From positions 1 through 5,574 of the forward strand of contig LSKJ01000438.1 in the NCBI GenBank assembly GCA_001557035.1: a stretch of 5,574 nucleotides of DNA. The letters run 5' to 3'. Positions within the stretch are counted from its first letter, which is position 1. Each line of letters opens with the position of its first letter. Of the stretch, positions 1 to 5,574 are shown one piece after another. Below the pieces are notes generated by a model. It saw only the letters and a list, made by a program, of their open reading frames with translations, did not search any database and was not told the DNA's origin. The DNA is from Rhodospirillaceae bacterium CCH5-H10 (GTDB taxonomy: Bacteria; Pseudomonadota; Alphaproteobacteria; Reyranellales; Reyranellaceae). The translations under genes were made by a program, and so were the position numbers.

Positions 1-106
1 CTCACCCTGAGGAGCATCGCGCAGCGATGCGTCTCGAAGGGTGGGAACGCGCACCCCGTCCTTTGCCCATCCTTCGAGACGGCGCGTTGCGCCTCCTCAG
101 GATGAG
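1..106. repeat. Inverted pair of palindromic intergenic repeat units (REP-like)
   Basis: Two related units of about 41-45 bases lie head to head: unit A at 1-45 and unit B at 66-106 in the opposite orientation, separated by 20 bases. Each unit folds alone. In A, 3-8 pairs with 38-43, 9-11 with 33-35 and 14-20 with 24-30 around a 3-base loop. In B, 68-73 pairs with 99-104, 76-78 with 96-98 and 81-85 with 89-93 around a 3-base loop. Both keep the same 2-base bulge and the same 2x2 internal loop. The shared arms read CTCAYCCTGAGGA and GTCTCGAAGGRTGGG. Units of this style are, from memory, common between genes in some alphaproteobacteria; I give no family name. The pair lies just beyond the permease stop codon and would be transcribed as the end of that operon's message. 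Unit A starts at the window edge and could extend to the left. Confidence 0.85.
66..106 (-). terminator. Possible 3'-end structure of the efflux operon (repeat unit B hairpin)
   Basis: This hairpin is the first strong structure met by transcription leaving the permease gene, 48 bases past its stop codon. The stem has 14 pairs in three blocks with a GC-rich top and could stabilise or end the message. No run of T follows it on the minus strand, so it does not look like a standard intrinsic terminator. A role in mRNA 3'-end protection or Rho-linked termination is inference only. Confidence 0.3.
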
Positions 107-153
107 GTCAGTGTTGGAATGCTCGGCTCGAGTCGATCCCGCCCGGAAACGCC

Positions 154-3100
154 CTAGCCCGGCCGTTTGCCGCCGCGGAACGGGAGGCGCAGCAGCGCCG
201 GGAAGGCGCCACGCATCTTCTCGAAGGCGACGTAGAGGCCGGGGATCACGAAGATGCCGAGGCAGGAGGCCGCCAGCATGCCGCCGAACACGGCGGTGCC
301 GACGGCGCGCTGGGTCGCCGCGCCCGCCCCCGAGGCGATCACCAGCGGCACGAGCCCGAGGATGAACGCGAACGACGTCATCATCACCGCGCGGAAGCGT
401 TGCCCGGCGGCCGAGGTGGCGGCCGTCACCGGGTCGCTGCCGCCCGCCCGCTCGTGCATGGCGACCTCGATCACCAGGATGGCGTTCTTGGCCGCCAGCG
501 CGATCAGCACGACGATGCCGATCTGGGCATAGACGTTGTTGGCGAGGCCGGTGAGCCAGAGTGCCGCCAGCGCGCCGAACAGGCCGACGATCACCGACAG
601 CAGCGCCGCCACCGGCAGCGCCAGGCTCTCGTAGAGGCCGACCAGGAACAGGTAGGCGAACAGCACCGCCAGCGCGAGCACGAAGCCGGTCTGGCTGCCC
701 GCCTCCTTCTCCTGCTGCGCCGTGCCGGCCCACTGGAAGGTGTAGCCCGCGGGCAGGCTGGCGCGCGCCACCCGCTCCATCGCCGCGATCGCCTCGCCCG
801 AGGAATAGCCCGCGGCCGGCGCACCGTTCAGCGTCACCGAGCGCAGGTTGTTGTAGCGGTTGATCGTGGCGGGCGCGGTCGTGAGTTCGAGCGTCGCCAT
901 CGCCTGCAGCGGCACCAGCTTGCCGCTGGCCGAGCGCACGCGCACGCGCTTCACGTCCTCGATGGTGCGCCGGTCGACCGCGTCGGCCTGCACGCGTACG
1001 CTCCAGGTGCGGCCGAACATGTTGAAGTTGTTGACGTTGCGACTGCCCATCGCGGTCTGCAGCGCGGCGAAGATGTCGGGGATGGAAACGCCCAGCGTCT
1101 CGGCGCGGTCGCGGTCGAGTTCCAGGCGGATTTGCGGCGTCGAGGCGCTGTAGGTGGTGAAGACGCCGGCCAGTTCCGGCGCCGACTGCGCGGCGTTCAG
1201 CACGCCGCGCGCCACCGCCACGATCTCCTCGGGCGGCGCGCCGGCGAGGCTCTGGACCTCGAACTCGAAGCCCGAGGAATTGCCCAGCCCCGCGATCGGC
1301 GGCGGGTTGAAGGCATAGACGTTGGCCACCGCCACGCGGTCGAACGCCTTGTTCAGCCGCTCCAGCACCGCGAAGGCCGACATCTCGCGGCCCGGACGCT
1401 CGCCATAGGGCTTCAGCGACACGATCATCATGGCGCGGTTGGGCAGGTTCAGCCCGTCGAGCAGGCTGTTGCCGCTGACCGTGAAGAAGTTCTGCAGCCA
1501 CGGCTGGCCCTGCAGCATGGTCTCGACCTGCATCACCGCCTCCAGCGTGCGGCTGGTCGAGGCGGCGTCGGGCAGCTGGATCTCGGCCATGAAGGAGGAC
1601 TGGTCCTCGTCGGGCAGGAAGCCGGTGGGCACGACGCGCAGCAGGCCGCCGGTCGCCAGCGCGAAAAGCCCGACCAGGCCGACCGCCAGCAGGCTGCGGC
1701 GGATCAGCGGGCCCGCGACGCGCAGGTAGCCGTTGCGCGTGGCGTCGAGGCCGCGCTGGATGCGCGCCATCAGGCCGCGCGGCGCGCCGCGGCGGGTGAG
1801 CAGCAGCGCGCACAGTGCCGGTGAGAGCGACAGCGCGTTGATCGCCGAGATCACCATGGCGACCGAGATGGTGAGCGCGAACTGCTGGTAGAGCTTGCCC
1901 GCGATGCCCGGCATGAAGGCGGTCGGGATGAACACCGAGAGAAGGACCAGGGTGATCGCGACGATCGGCGCCGTGACCTCGGCCATCGCCTTCTCGGTGG
2001 CTTCGGCGGGCGTCAGGCCGGGCTCCTTCTCGAGCATATGCTCGACCGCCTCGACCACGACGATGGCGTCGTCGACCACGATGCCGATGGCCAGCACCAG
2101 CGCCAGCAGCGACACGGTGTTGAGCGAGAAGCCCAGCACCTGCATCACCGCGAAGGTGCCGACCAGCGCCACCGGCACGGCGATGATGGGAATGAGCGTG
2201 GCGCGCACGCTGCCCAGGAACAGGAAGACCACGATGGCGACCAGCACGAAGGCCTCGATCAGGGTCTTCACCACGCTGTGGATCGTCGCCTCGACGAACA
2301 CGGTGGTGTCGTACATGACTTCGAAGGCGACGTCCTCGGGCAGTCGGTCCTCGAGATCCTTCAGGACCTTGCGCACGCCCTCGGCGGTGGCCAACGCATT
2401 GGCGCCGGCCAGCTGGTAGACGTTGATGCCGGCCGCCGGCTTGCCGTTGTAGCGCGTGGTGACGTCGGCGTTGGCCGAGCCCAGCTCGACCCGGCCGATG
2501 TCGCGGATGCGCAGCAGCGCGCCGTCGGGCGTGGCGCGCACGCTGATGTTGCCGAACTCCTCGGCCGAGGTGAGCCGGCCCTTGGCGGTGATGTTGAGCT
2601 GGAAGTCGACGCCGTCGAGCAGCGGCGCGGCGCCGACGCGGCCGACCGCGGCCTGCATGTTCTTGGCCTCGATCGCCTTCACCACGTCCTGCGCGGTGAC
2701 GCCGAGGCTCGACATGCGGTCGAGGTCGAGCCAGACGCGCATGGCATAGTCGAGCCCGCCGAACAGGCCGGCCGAGCCGACGCCGGGCACCCGCTGCATG
2801 GTGTCGAGCACGTTGATGGTGGCGAAGTTCGAGAGGAACAGCGCATCGCGCGTGCCCTTGGGCGAATAGACGGCGACCACCTGCAGCAGCGCCGAGGACT
2901 GCTTCTTCACCAGCACGCCGTTGCGCTGCACCTCGTCGGGAAGCTGCGGCATGGCGCGGTTGATACGGTTGTTGACGTTGACCGTATGGTCCTGCGGGTT
3001 GGAGCCCACCTTGAAATAGATGCTGAGGCTGTAGCTGCCGTCGCTGCCCGAGGTCGACTTCATCGAGATCATGTTCTCGACGCCGTTGACGTTGCGCTCG

Positions 3101-3300
3101 ATGATCTGCGCCACGCTCTCCTCGACCACCTGCGCGGAGGCGCCGGCATAGCTGGTCGTGACGGTGACTTCCGGCGGCACGATGTTGGGGAACTGCGCGA
3201 TCGGCAGGCTGCCCAGCGCCAGCAGGCCCGCGATGACCATGATCGCGGAGACGACGAAGGCCAGCCGCGGGCGGCGGATGAAGAGCGAGGCGATGCCCAT
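154..3300 (-). CDS. RND efflux permease, HAE1/AcrB-like inner-membrane proton antiporter
   Basis: This 1048-residue protein has almost the length of AcrB (1049) and appears complete. It is the inner-membrane trimeric pump that captures hydrophobic or amphiphilic compounds from the periplasm and membrane and drives them out in exchange for protons. TM1 lies at about 11-31, followed by a periplasmic porter/docking loop to about 335. TM2-TM6 lie at about 338-498 and TM7 at about 536-556. A second large periplasmic loop runs to about 870, and TM8-TM12 span about 871-1020. The proton-relay residues are present: the Asp pair D410-D411 in GIVVDDAIVVVE (TM4), K938 in ALAAKNAILVIE (TM10), and R970 before TM11, the likely match of AcrB R971. 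The signature FPNIVPPEVTV near residue 37 is also typical. The ATG lies 4 bases after the adaptor stop with no clear Shine-Dalgarno, suggesting translational coupling. The stop is TAG. Substrates cannot be read from the sequence. Heavy-metal (HME) pumps are less likely given the drug-type motifs. Confidence 0.97.
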   Translation of the reverse strand: MGIASLFIRRPRLAFVVSAIMVIAGLLALGSLPIAQFPNIVPPEVTVTTSYAGASAQVVEESVAQIIERNVNGVENMISMKSTSGSDGSYSLSIYFKVGSNPQDHTVNVNNRINRAMPQLPDEVQRNGVLVKKQSSALLQVVAVYSPKGTRDALFLSNFATINVLDTMQRVPGVGSAGLFGGLDYAMRVWLDLDRMSSLGVTAQDVVKAIEAKNMQAAVGRVGAAPLLDGVDFQLNITAKGRLTSAEEFGNISVRATPDGALLRIRDIGRVELGSANADVTTRYNGKPAAGINVYQLAGANALATAEGVRKVLKDLEDRLPEDVAFEVMYDTTVFVEATIHSVVKTLIEAFVLVAIVVFLFLGSVRATLIPIIAVPVALVGTFAVMQVLGFSLNTVSLLALVLAIGIVVDDAIVVVEAVEHMLEKEPGLTPAEATEKAMAEVTAPIVAITLVLLSVFIPTAFMPGIAGKLYQQFALTISVAMVISAINALSLSPALCALLLTRRGAPRGLMARIQRGLDATRNGYLRVAGPLIRRSLLAVGLVGLFALATGGLLRVVPTGFLPDEDQSSFMAEIQLPDAASTSRTLEAVMQVETMLQGQPWLQNFFTVSGNSLLDGLNLPNRAMMIVSLKPYGERPGREMSAFAVLERLNKAFDRVAVANVYAFNPPPIAGLGNSSGFEFEVQSLAGAPPEEIVAVARGVLNAAQSAPELAGVFTTYSASTPQIRLELDRDRAETLGVSIPDIFAALQTAMGSRNVNNFNMFGRTWSVRVQADAVDRRTIEDVKRVRVRSASGKLVPLQAMATLELTTAPATINRYNNLRSVTLNGAPAAGYSSGEAIAAMERVARASLPAGYTFQWAGTAQQEKEAGSQTGFVLALAVLFAYLFLVGLYESLALPVAALLSVIVGLFGALAALWLTGLANNVYAQIGIVVLIALAAKNAILVIEVAMHERAGGSDPVTAATSAAGQRFRAVMMTSFAFILGLVPLVIASGAGAATQRAVGTAVFGGMLAASCLGIFVIPGLYVAFEKMRGAFPALLRLPFRGGKRPG

Positions 3301-3304
3301 GGGA

Positions 3305-4489
3305 TCAGCGCTTCGGCTGGTCGGCGGCGGCCGGCGCGGCCTGCGCCTCGACGGCCATGCCGGCGCGCACGCGCTGCTGGCCGCGCACGATCACGCGGTC
3401 GCCTTCCTTGAGGCCGCTCGCCACCGCGATCATGCCGTCGCGCACGAAGTCGACCGTGATGCGGCGCTGCTCGACGACGCCCTTGCCGTCGACGACATAG
3501 ACGTAGGGGCCGGTCTGGTCGATCGCCATCGCCGGCTGCGGCACCACCAACACCTTGGCCGGCTCGTTGCCCTCGACGATCACGCGCACCGTCTGCCCGT
3601 CGGTCAGCAGCTCGTCGGCATTGTCGAACACCGCGCGCGCCATCTGGCCGTCGGTGTTGGGATCGACCGTGACGTCGATGAAGTCGACCCGGCCCTTCTC
3701 CGGGTAGAGCTTGCCGTCGGCCAGGCGCAGGCGCACCGGCAGGTGCTCGCCCGCGCGCAGGTCGCGCCGCACGTTCAGCAGCTCGGCCTGCGAGACCGAG
3801 AACAGCACGCGGATCTGCCGCTCGTTCACGATGGTGGCCAGCACGCCCGATTCGGGGCCGACGATGTTGCCCGGCGAGACCGCGGCGCGGCCGATCAGCC
3901 CGGCGATCGGCGCGGTGATCTGGGTGTAGGAAAGCTGCAGCTCGGCATCCTCGAGCTGGGCCTCGGCATCGTCGAGCGTCGCCTTGGCCTGCAACTGCTC
4001 GCTCAGCCGCTGGTCGTAGGCGACCTGCGAGACGTTGTTGGTCTTCAGCAGGTCGGCGGCGCGCTTCAGCTGCGCGTCGGCATTGATCAGAGCCGCCTGC
4101 GCCCCGTCGCGCAGCGCCCGCTTCTGGTTGACGGCGATGCGGTAGGGCGCGGGATCGATGGTGAAGAGCAGCTGGCCTTCCCTCACCTTGGCGCCGTCCT
4201 CGAACTCGCGCTTGCCCAGCACGCCCTTCACGCGGGCGCGCAGCTCGACCTTGTCGAACACCGCGATGCGGCCGATGTATTCCGACTGCGGCGCCAGCGG
4301 CCGCAGTTCCGCAGGCTGCACCAGCACCACCGGCGGCGCGTTGTCCGCCGCCTTGGTCTGGGCGCCGGCCGGCAGTGCGACGGCGAAGGCCAGGAGACCC
4401 GCCAGGGTAACCGGCGCCCAGTGGCGCAGGCCGCGTCGCAGCGGCGTCCCGATCTCGTTGCGGGGAGCGCACGGCCAATGGGTCATCAT
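3305..4489 (-). CDS. RND efflux periplasmic adaptor (membrane fusion protein, AcrA/MexA-like)
   Basis: This 394-residue adaptor links the inner-membrane pump to an outer-membrane channel. The N-terminus has a long basic n-region (to about R22), a hydrophobic stretch at about 25-40 and a likely signal peptidase I site after AGA at 41-43. There is no lipobox cysteine, so it should be a soluble periplasmic protein rather than a lipoprotein like AcrA. The biotinyl-lipoyl-like half-motif begins near VELRARVKGVLGKREFEDGA (81-100) and runs into LLFTIDPAPY (107-116). An alpha-helical hairpin rich in Ala, Gln and Leu covers about 118-186. The second lipoyl half, LSYTQITAPIAGLIGR, lies at 186-201. Beta-barrel and membrane-proximal domains follow to about 380, with an Ala/Pro-rich tail. 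The gene starts with ATG ATG; GGAG at 4494-4497 is 4 bases from the first and 7 from the second, so the true start may be 4486. It is the first gene of a two-gene operon with the permease. Confidence 0.95.
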   Translation of the reverse strand: MMTHWPCAPRNEIGTPLRRGLRHWAPVTLAGLLAFAVALPAGAQTKAADNAPPVVLVQPAELRPLAPQSEYIGRIAVFDKVELRARVKGVLGKREFEDGAKVREGQLLFTIDPAPYRIAVNQKRALRDGAQAALINADAQLKRAADLLKTNNVSQVAYDQRLSEQLQAKATLDDAEAQLEDAELQLSYTQITAPIAGLIGRAAVSPGNIVGPESGVLATIVNERQIRVLFSVSQAELLNVRRDLRAGEHLPVRLRLADGKLYPEKGRVDFIDVTVDPNTDGQMARAVFDNADELLTDGQTVRVIVEGNEPAKVLVVPQPAMAIDQTGPYVYVVDGKGVVEQRRITVDFVRDGMIAVASGLKEGDRVIVRGQQRVRAGMAVEAQAAPAAADQPKR

Positions 4490-4493
4490 TCAA

Positions 4494-4497
4494 CTCC
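4494..4497 (-). promoter_or_regulatory. Shine-Dalgarno of the adaptor gene; bears on the start choice
   Basis: On the minus strand GGAG precedes two adjacent ATG codons. The gap is 4 bases to the ATG starting at 4489 and 7 bases to the one starting at 4486. The longer gap is closer to the usual optimum, so the second Met may be the main start; the protein would then be 393 residues. Confidence 0.55.
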
Positions 4498-4506
4498 GGA
4501 AATCGT

Positions 4507-4547
4507 CGAAGCCTTCTCTCGACCGGCCCCGGGCATTGCAGGCTTCG
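4507..4547. promoter_or_regulatory. 8-bp perfect inverted repeat, candidate operator
   Basis: CGAAGCCT at 4507-4514 is the exact reverse complement of AGGCTTCG at 4540-4547. The half-sites start 33 bases apart, roughly three helical turns. The region also carries CCCGGGC twice in direct orientation (4528-4534 and 4551-4557), 23 bases apart. This layout could bind a dimeric or tetrameric regulator of the efflux operon, but no regulator gene is visible and chance pairing in GC-rich DNA cannot be excluded. Confidence 0.25.
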
Positions 4548-4579
4548 TGACCCGGGCGGACATTCCGCATGACTGCTTC

Positions 4580-4607
4580 AATATCCCCTCGCCATGATCG
4601 AGATCAA
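4580..4607 (-). promoter_or_regulatory. Candidate sigma-70-type promoter for the efflux operon
   Basis: On the minus strand TTGATC (4602-4607) could be a -35 element, matching TTGACA at four of six positions. GATATT (4580-4585) could be a -10 element, also matching four of six, with a 16-base spacer. Transcription would start near 4573, giving a leader of about 84 bases that contains the inverted repeat at 4507-4547. The matches are weak and other promoters are possible. Confidence 0.25.
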
Positions 4608-4620
4608 GGAATACGCCCCC

Positions 4621-4624
4621 GGAG
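4621..4624 (+). promoter_or_regulatory. Shine-Dalgarno that decides the MaoC-like gene start
   Basis: GGAG lies 7 bases before the ATG at 4632, an ideal distance. The in-frame ATG at 4569 has no comparable purine-rich site upstream. Family similarity also begins only downstream, so 4632 is the preferred start. Confidence 0.65.
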
Positions 4625-4631
4625 ACCAAGG

Positions 4632-5525
4632 ATGACGGCGACCGCGACCCCGAGCTTCGACGAACTGCCCGTGCCGCTGGCACTGGGCTCGACCTTTTTC
4701 CACCCCGCGATCGAACAGGTGCGCAAGTTCGCCGACGCGGTCGAGGATCCGGCCGGCTGGCTCGTTGGCGATCCGTTGCACGGCCTCGTCCATCCGCTCT
4801 TCCTCGCCACCTATGTCTGGTTTCCATCGGGCTTCCTGCGGCGCGAGGCCGGAGAGGCCGGGCATTTCGAGCTGTTCCGGCACCGCTATCCGCATCTGGT
4901 CGAGATGCCGTTCCTGCACGCCAAGACTTCGGCGCGGTTCCATCGCCCATTTGCCCTGGGCCGGCCGGTGCGCGCCGACGTGGCGGTGGTCGCGAAGGAC
5001 CGCCGGCGCGGTCGCGACTTCATCGTGATGCGCGGCTCTTTCTTCGACGCCGATGGCAATCCGCTCGCGGTGTTCGAGCATGCCTGCGCCATCCGCGGCA
5101 ACGGCGCGCCGTCCGGCGCAGCGCCGCGATCGTCGGCGCCCGTCGCGGCGGAGCCCGCCACTGCCCTGCCCTCGCGCCGCATCGAGATGACGCTCGAGAA
5201 GTCGCGGCGCTTCAGCCTGCCGGGCGAGAACCATCACACCGACGACCGCTTGGCGCAGGCCCTGGGCGCCCGGGTCGCGATCCCGGCGGCCACCATGTCG
5301 TTCGCCTATCTCTCGCAATTCGCGCAGGACCAGTTCGGTGAAGACGCCTGGACCTCGCGGGGGCAGCTCGACGCCACCTTCGCCCGCATGCTCCAGCGCG
5401 ACGACGTGCTGAGCGTCGAAGGACGACAGGATGCCGACTCCCTCCACCTCACGATCCACAATGCGCGCCGGGAGCCGGTTGCCATCGCGACGGCCGGTCT
5501 CGCGACCGTCAGCGGCACGCTTTAA
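4632..5525 (+). CDS. MaoC-like double-hotdog protein, probable acyl-thioester hydratase/dehydratase family member
   Basis: The protein has 297 residues, fitting two consecutive hotdog domains. The N-terminal half (about 15-156) shows FADAVEDPAGWL near 33-44, then HRPFALGRPVRADVAVVAKD (104-123) and a beta-rich stretch ending at about 154. This resembles the N-terminal MaoC dehydratase domain. An Ala/Pro/Ser-rich linker spans about 157-183. The C-terminal half (about 186-297) carries ENHHTDDRLAQALGARVA (199-216), then TMSFAYLSQF (221-230), which matches the hydratase active-site helix and the segment after it. The family hydrates trans-2-enoyl-CoA or dehydrates 3-hydroxyacyl thioesters in the cytosol. 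Here the usual Asp five residues before the catalytic His appears to be Pro (P197 relative to H202), so activity or mechanism may differ. No signal peptide or membrane segment is seen. An upstream in-frame ATG at 4569 would add 21 residues. It is divergent from the efflux operon with no evident functional tie. The fold is fairly sure; the substrate is unknown. Confidence 0.8.
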   Translation: MTATATPSFDELPVPLALGSTFFHPAIEQVRKFADAVEDPAGWLVGDPLHGLVHPLFLATYVWFPSGFLRREAGEAGHFELFRHRYPHLVEMPFLHAKTSARFHRPFALGRPVRADVAVVAKDRRRGRDFIVMRGSFFDADGNPLAVFEHACAIRGNGAPSGAAPRSSAPVAAEPATALPSRRIEMTLEKSRRFSLPGENHHTDDRLAQALGARVAIPAATMSFAYLSQFAQDQFGEDAWTSRGQLDATFARMLQRDDVLSVEGRQDADSLHLTIHNARREPVAIATAGLATVSGTL

Positions 5526-5574
5526 CGGCGGTCGCTGCGCCGGAACGCGAGCGACGCGGCCACCTCCACGGCGG
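5522..5574 (-). CDS. C-terminal end of an unidentified convergent gene (partial, runs off the window)
   Basis: Read on the minus strand, the last 53 bases are open in one frame and encode AVEVAASLAFRRSDRR followed by TAA. Fifteen of these sixteen codons end in G or C, in keeping with neighbouring genes, and the other two minus-strand frames fit this pattern less well. The TAA (plus-strand TTA at 5522-5524) overlaps the plus-strand TAA at 5523-5525. The short Ala-rich, Arg-ending tail does not allow a product call. The call is weak because so little sequence is available and the antisense frame also has high third-position GC. Confidence 0.4.
   Translation of the reverse strand, partial: AVEVAASLAFRRSDRR
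5531..5555. other. GC-rich hairpin just past the MaoC-like gene stop
   Basis: GTCGCTGCG at 5531-5539 pairs with 5546-5555 around the loop CCGGAA; one unpaired G at 5549 is bulged. It begins 6 bases after the plus-strand stop codon. It could help end the MaoC-like transcript, but no T-run follows and it sits inside the probable convergent coding end, so pairing may be incidental. Confidence 0.3.

Larger units (their letters stand above)
4490..4631. promoter_or_regulatory. Divergent intergenic control region between the efflux operon and the MaoC-like gene
   Basis: These 142 bases separate two divergently transcribed genes and must contain the promoter of at least the efflux operon. They have more A and T than the flanking coding sequence around 4560-4612. 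I see no small gene with a convincing start signal and no regulator gene. An ATG at 4569 is in frame with the plus-strand gene but lacks a good ribosome binding site. Candidate internal elements are listed separately. Confidence 0.6.

Noticed and set aside
1..106. CRISPR array or tRNA-like cloverleaf at the left edge
   Set aside because: There are only two units, in opposite orientation and with different apex sequences, so it is not an array. The folded shape lacks tRNA hallmarks such as the GTTCRA T-loop and acceptor stem.
2..1813. Open frame on the minus strand in a shifted frame of the permease, running into the repeat
   Set aside because: It is an Arg/Ala/Pro-rich out-of-frame reading of the permease. 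The real frame is unbroken to its TAG at 154, so there is no frameshift to explain.
400..1824. Long open frame on the plus strand opposite the permease gene
   Set aside because: Its translation is low-complexity, rich in Arg, His, Gln, Ala and Gly, as expected from the antisense of a GC-rich gene. It has no domain-like content, and the minus-strand frame encodes an unmistakable RND permease.
2038..3411. Long open frame on the plus strand spanning the permease start and adaptor end
   Set aside because: The composition is again biased (His, Asp, Arg, Ala), it crosses two well-supported genes and has no recognisable motif.
3069..4493. Minus-strand frame overlapping both adaptor and permease, possibly a fusion
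   Set aside because: It reads out of frame through both genes and gives an Arg-rich sequence. The two true genes have clean stop and start codons four bases apart.
3158..4597. Long open frame on the plus strand opposite the adaptor gene
   Set aside because: It is a shadow of the adaptor coding sequence caused by high third-position GC, with no motif or convincing start signal.
4569..4631. N-terminal extension of the MaoC-like protein from the ATG at 4569
   Set aside because: It lacks a ribosome binding site, would add 21 residues not typical of the family, and overlaps the probable -10 and -35 of the divergent promoter.
4578..5459. Minus-strand open frame opposite the MaoC-like gene
   Set aside because: It has no recognisable domain. 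The plus-strand reading has a good Shine-Dalgarno and a hotdog-like pattern across its whole length.

Overview
The window is GC-rich DNA with the strong GC preference at third codon positions seen in many soil or water alphaproteobacteria. Together with the type of intergenic palindromic repeat at the left edge, this suggests an alphaproteobacterium, perhaps a Rhizobiales or Reyranella-like lineage. That placement is inferred from style and memory, not from a search.

Layout, left to right. Positions 1-106 hold two copies of a short palindromic intergenic repeat in head-to-head inverted orientation. Positions 154-3300 (minus strand) encode a complete 1048-residue RND multidrug-type efflux permease of the HAE1/AcrB kind. 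Four bases upstream of it, 3305-4489 (minus strand) encodes its periplasmic adaptor (membrane fusion protein, AcrA/MexA-like). These two genes form a tight adaptor-permease operon transcribed right to left. Positions 4490-4631 are a 142-bp divergent intergenic region with candidate control elements. Positions 4632-5525 (plus strand) encode a 297-residue protein that looks like a double-hotdog MaoC/(R)-hydratase-family protein with a degenerate catalytic motif. The last 53 bases probably hold the C-terminal end of a convergent minus-strand gene whose stop codon overlaps that of the MaoC-like gene.

How the genes work together. The adaptor and permease should assemble with an outer-membrane channel into a proton-driven tripartite pump. 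Neither the channel gene nor a local regulator (TetR, MarR or two-component) is in the window, so both must lie elsewhere or outside its edges. The MaoC-like protein belongs to acyl-CoA or fatty-acid type chemistry and has no evident functional link to the pump beyond a shared upstream region.

I do not see a new multi-gene system here. The most informative signal is the repeat pair: its two copies differ by paired, compensating base changes within each hairpin. The other points worth checking are the altered active-site motif of the MaoC-like protein, the stop-codon overlap at its 3' end, and a short inverted repeat in the divergent intergenic region.
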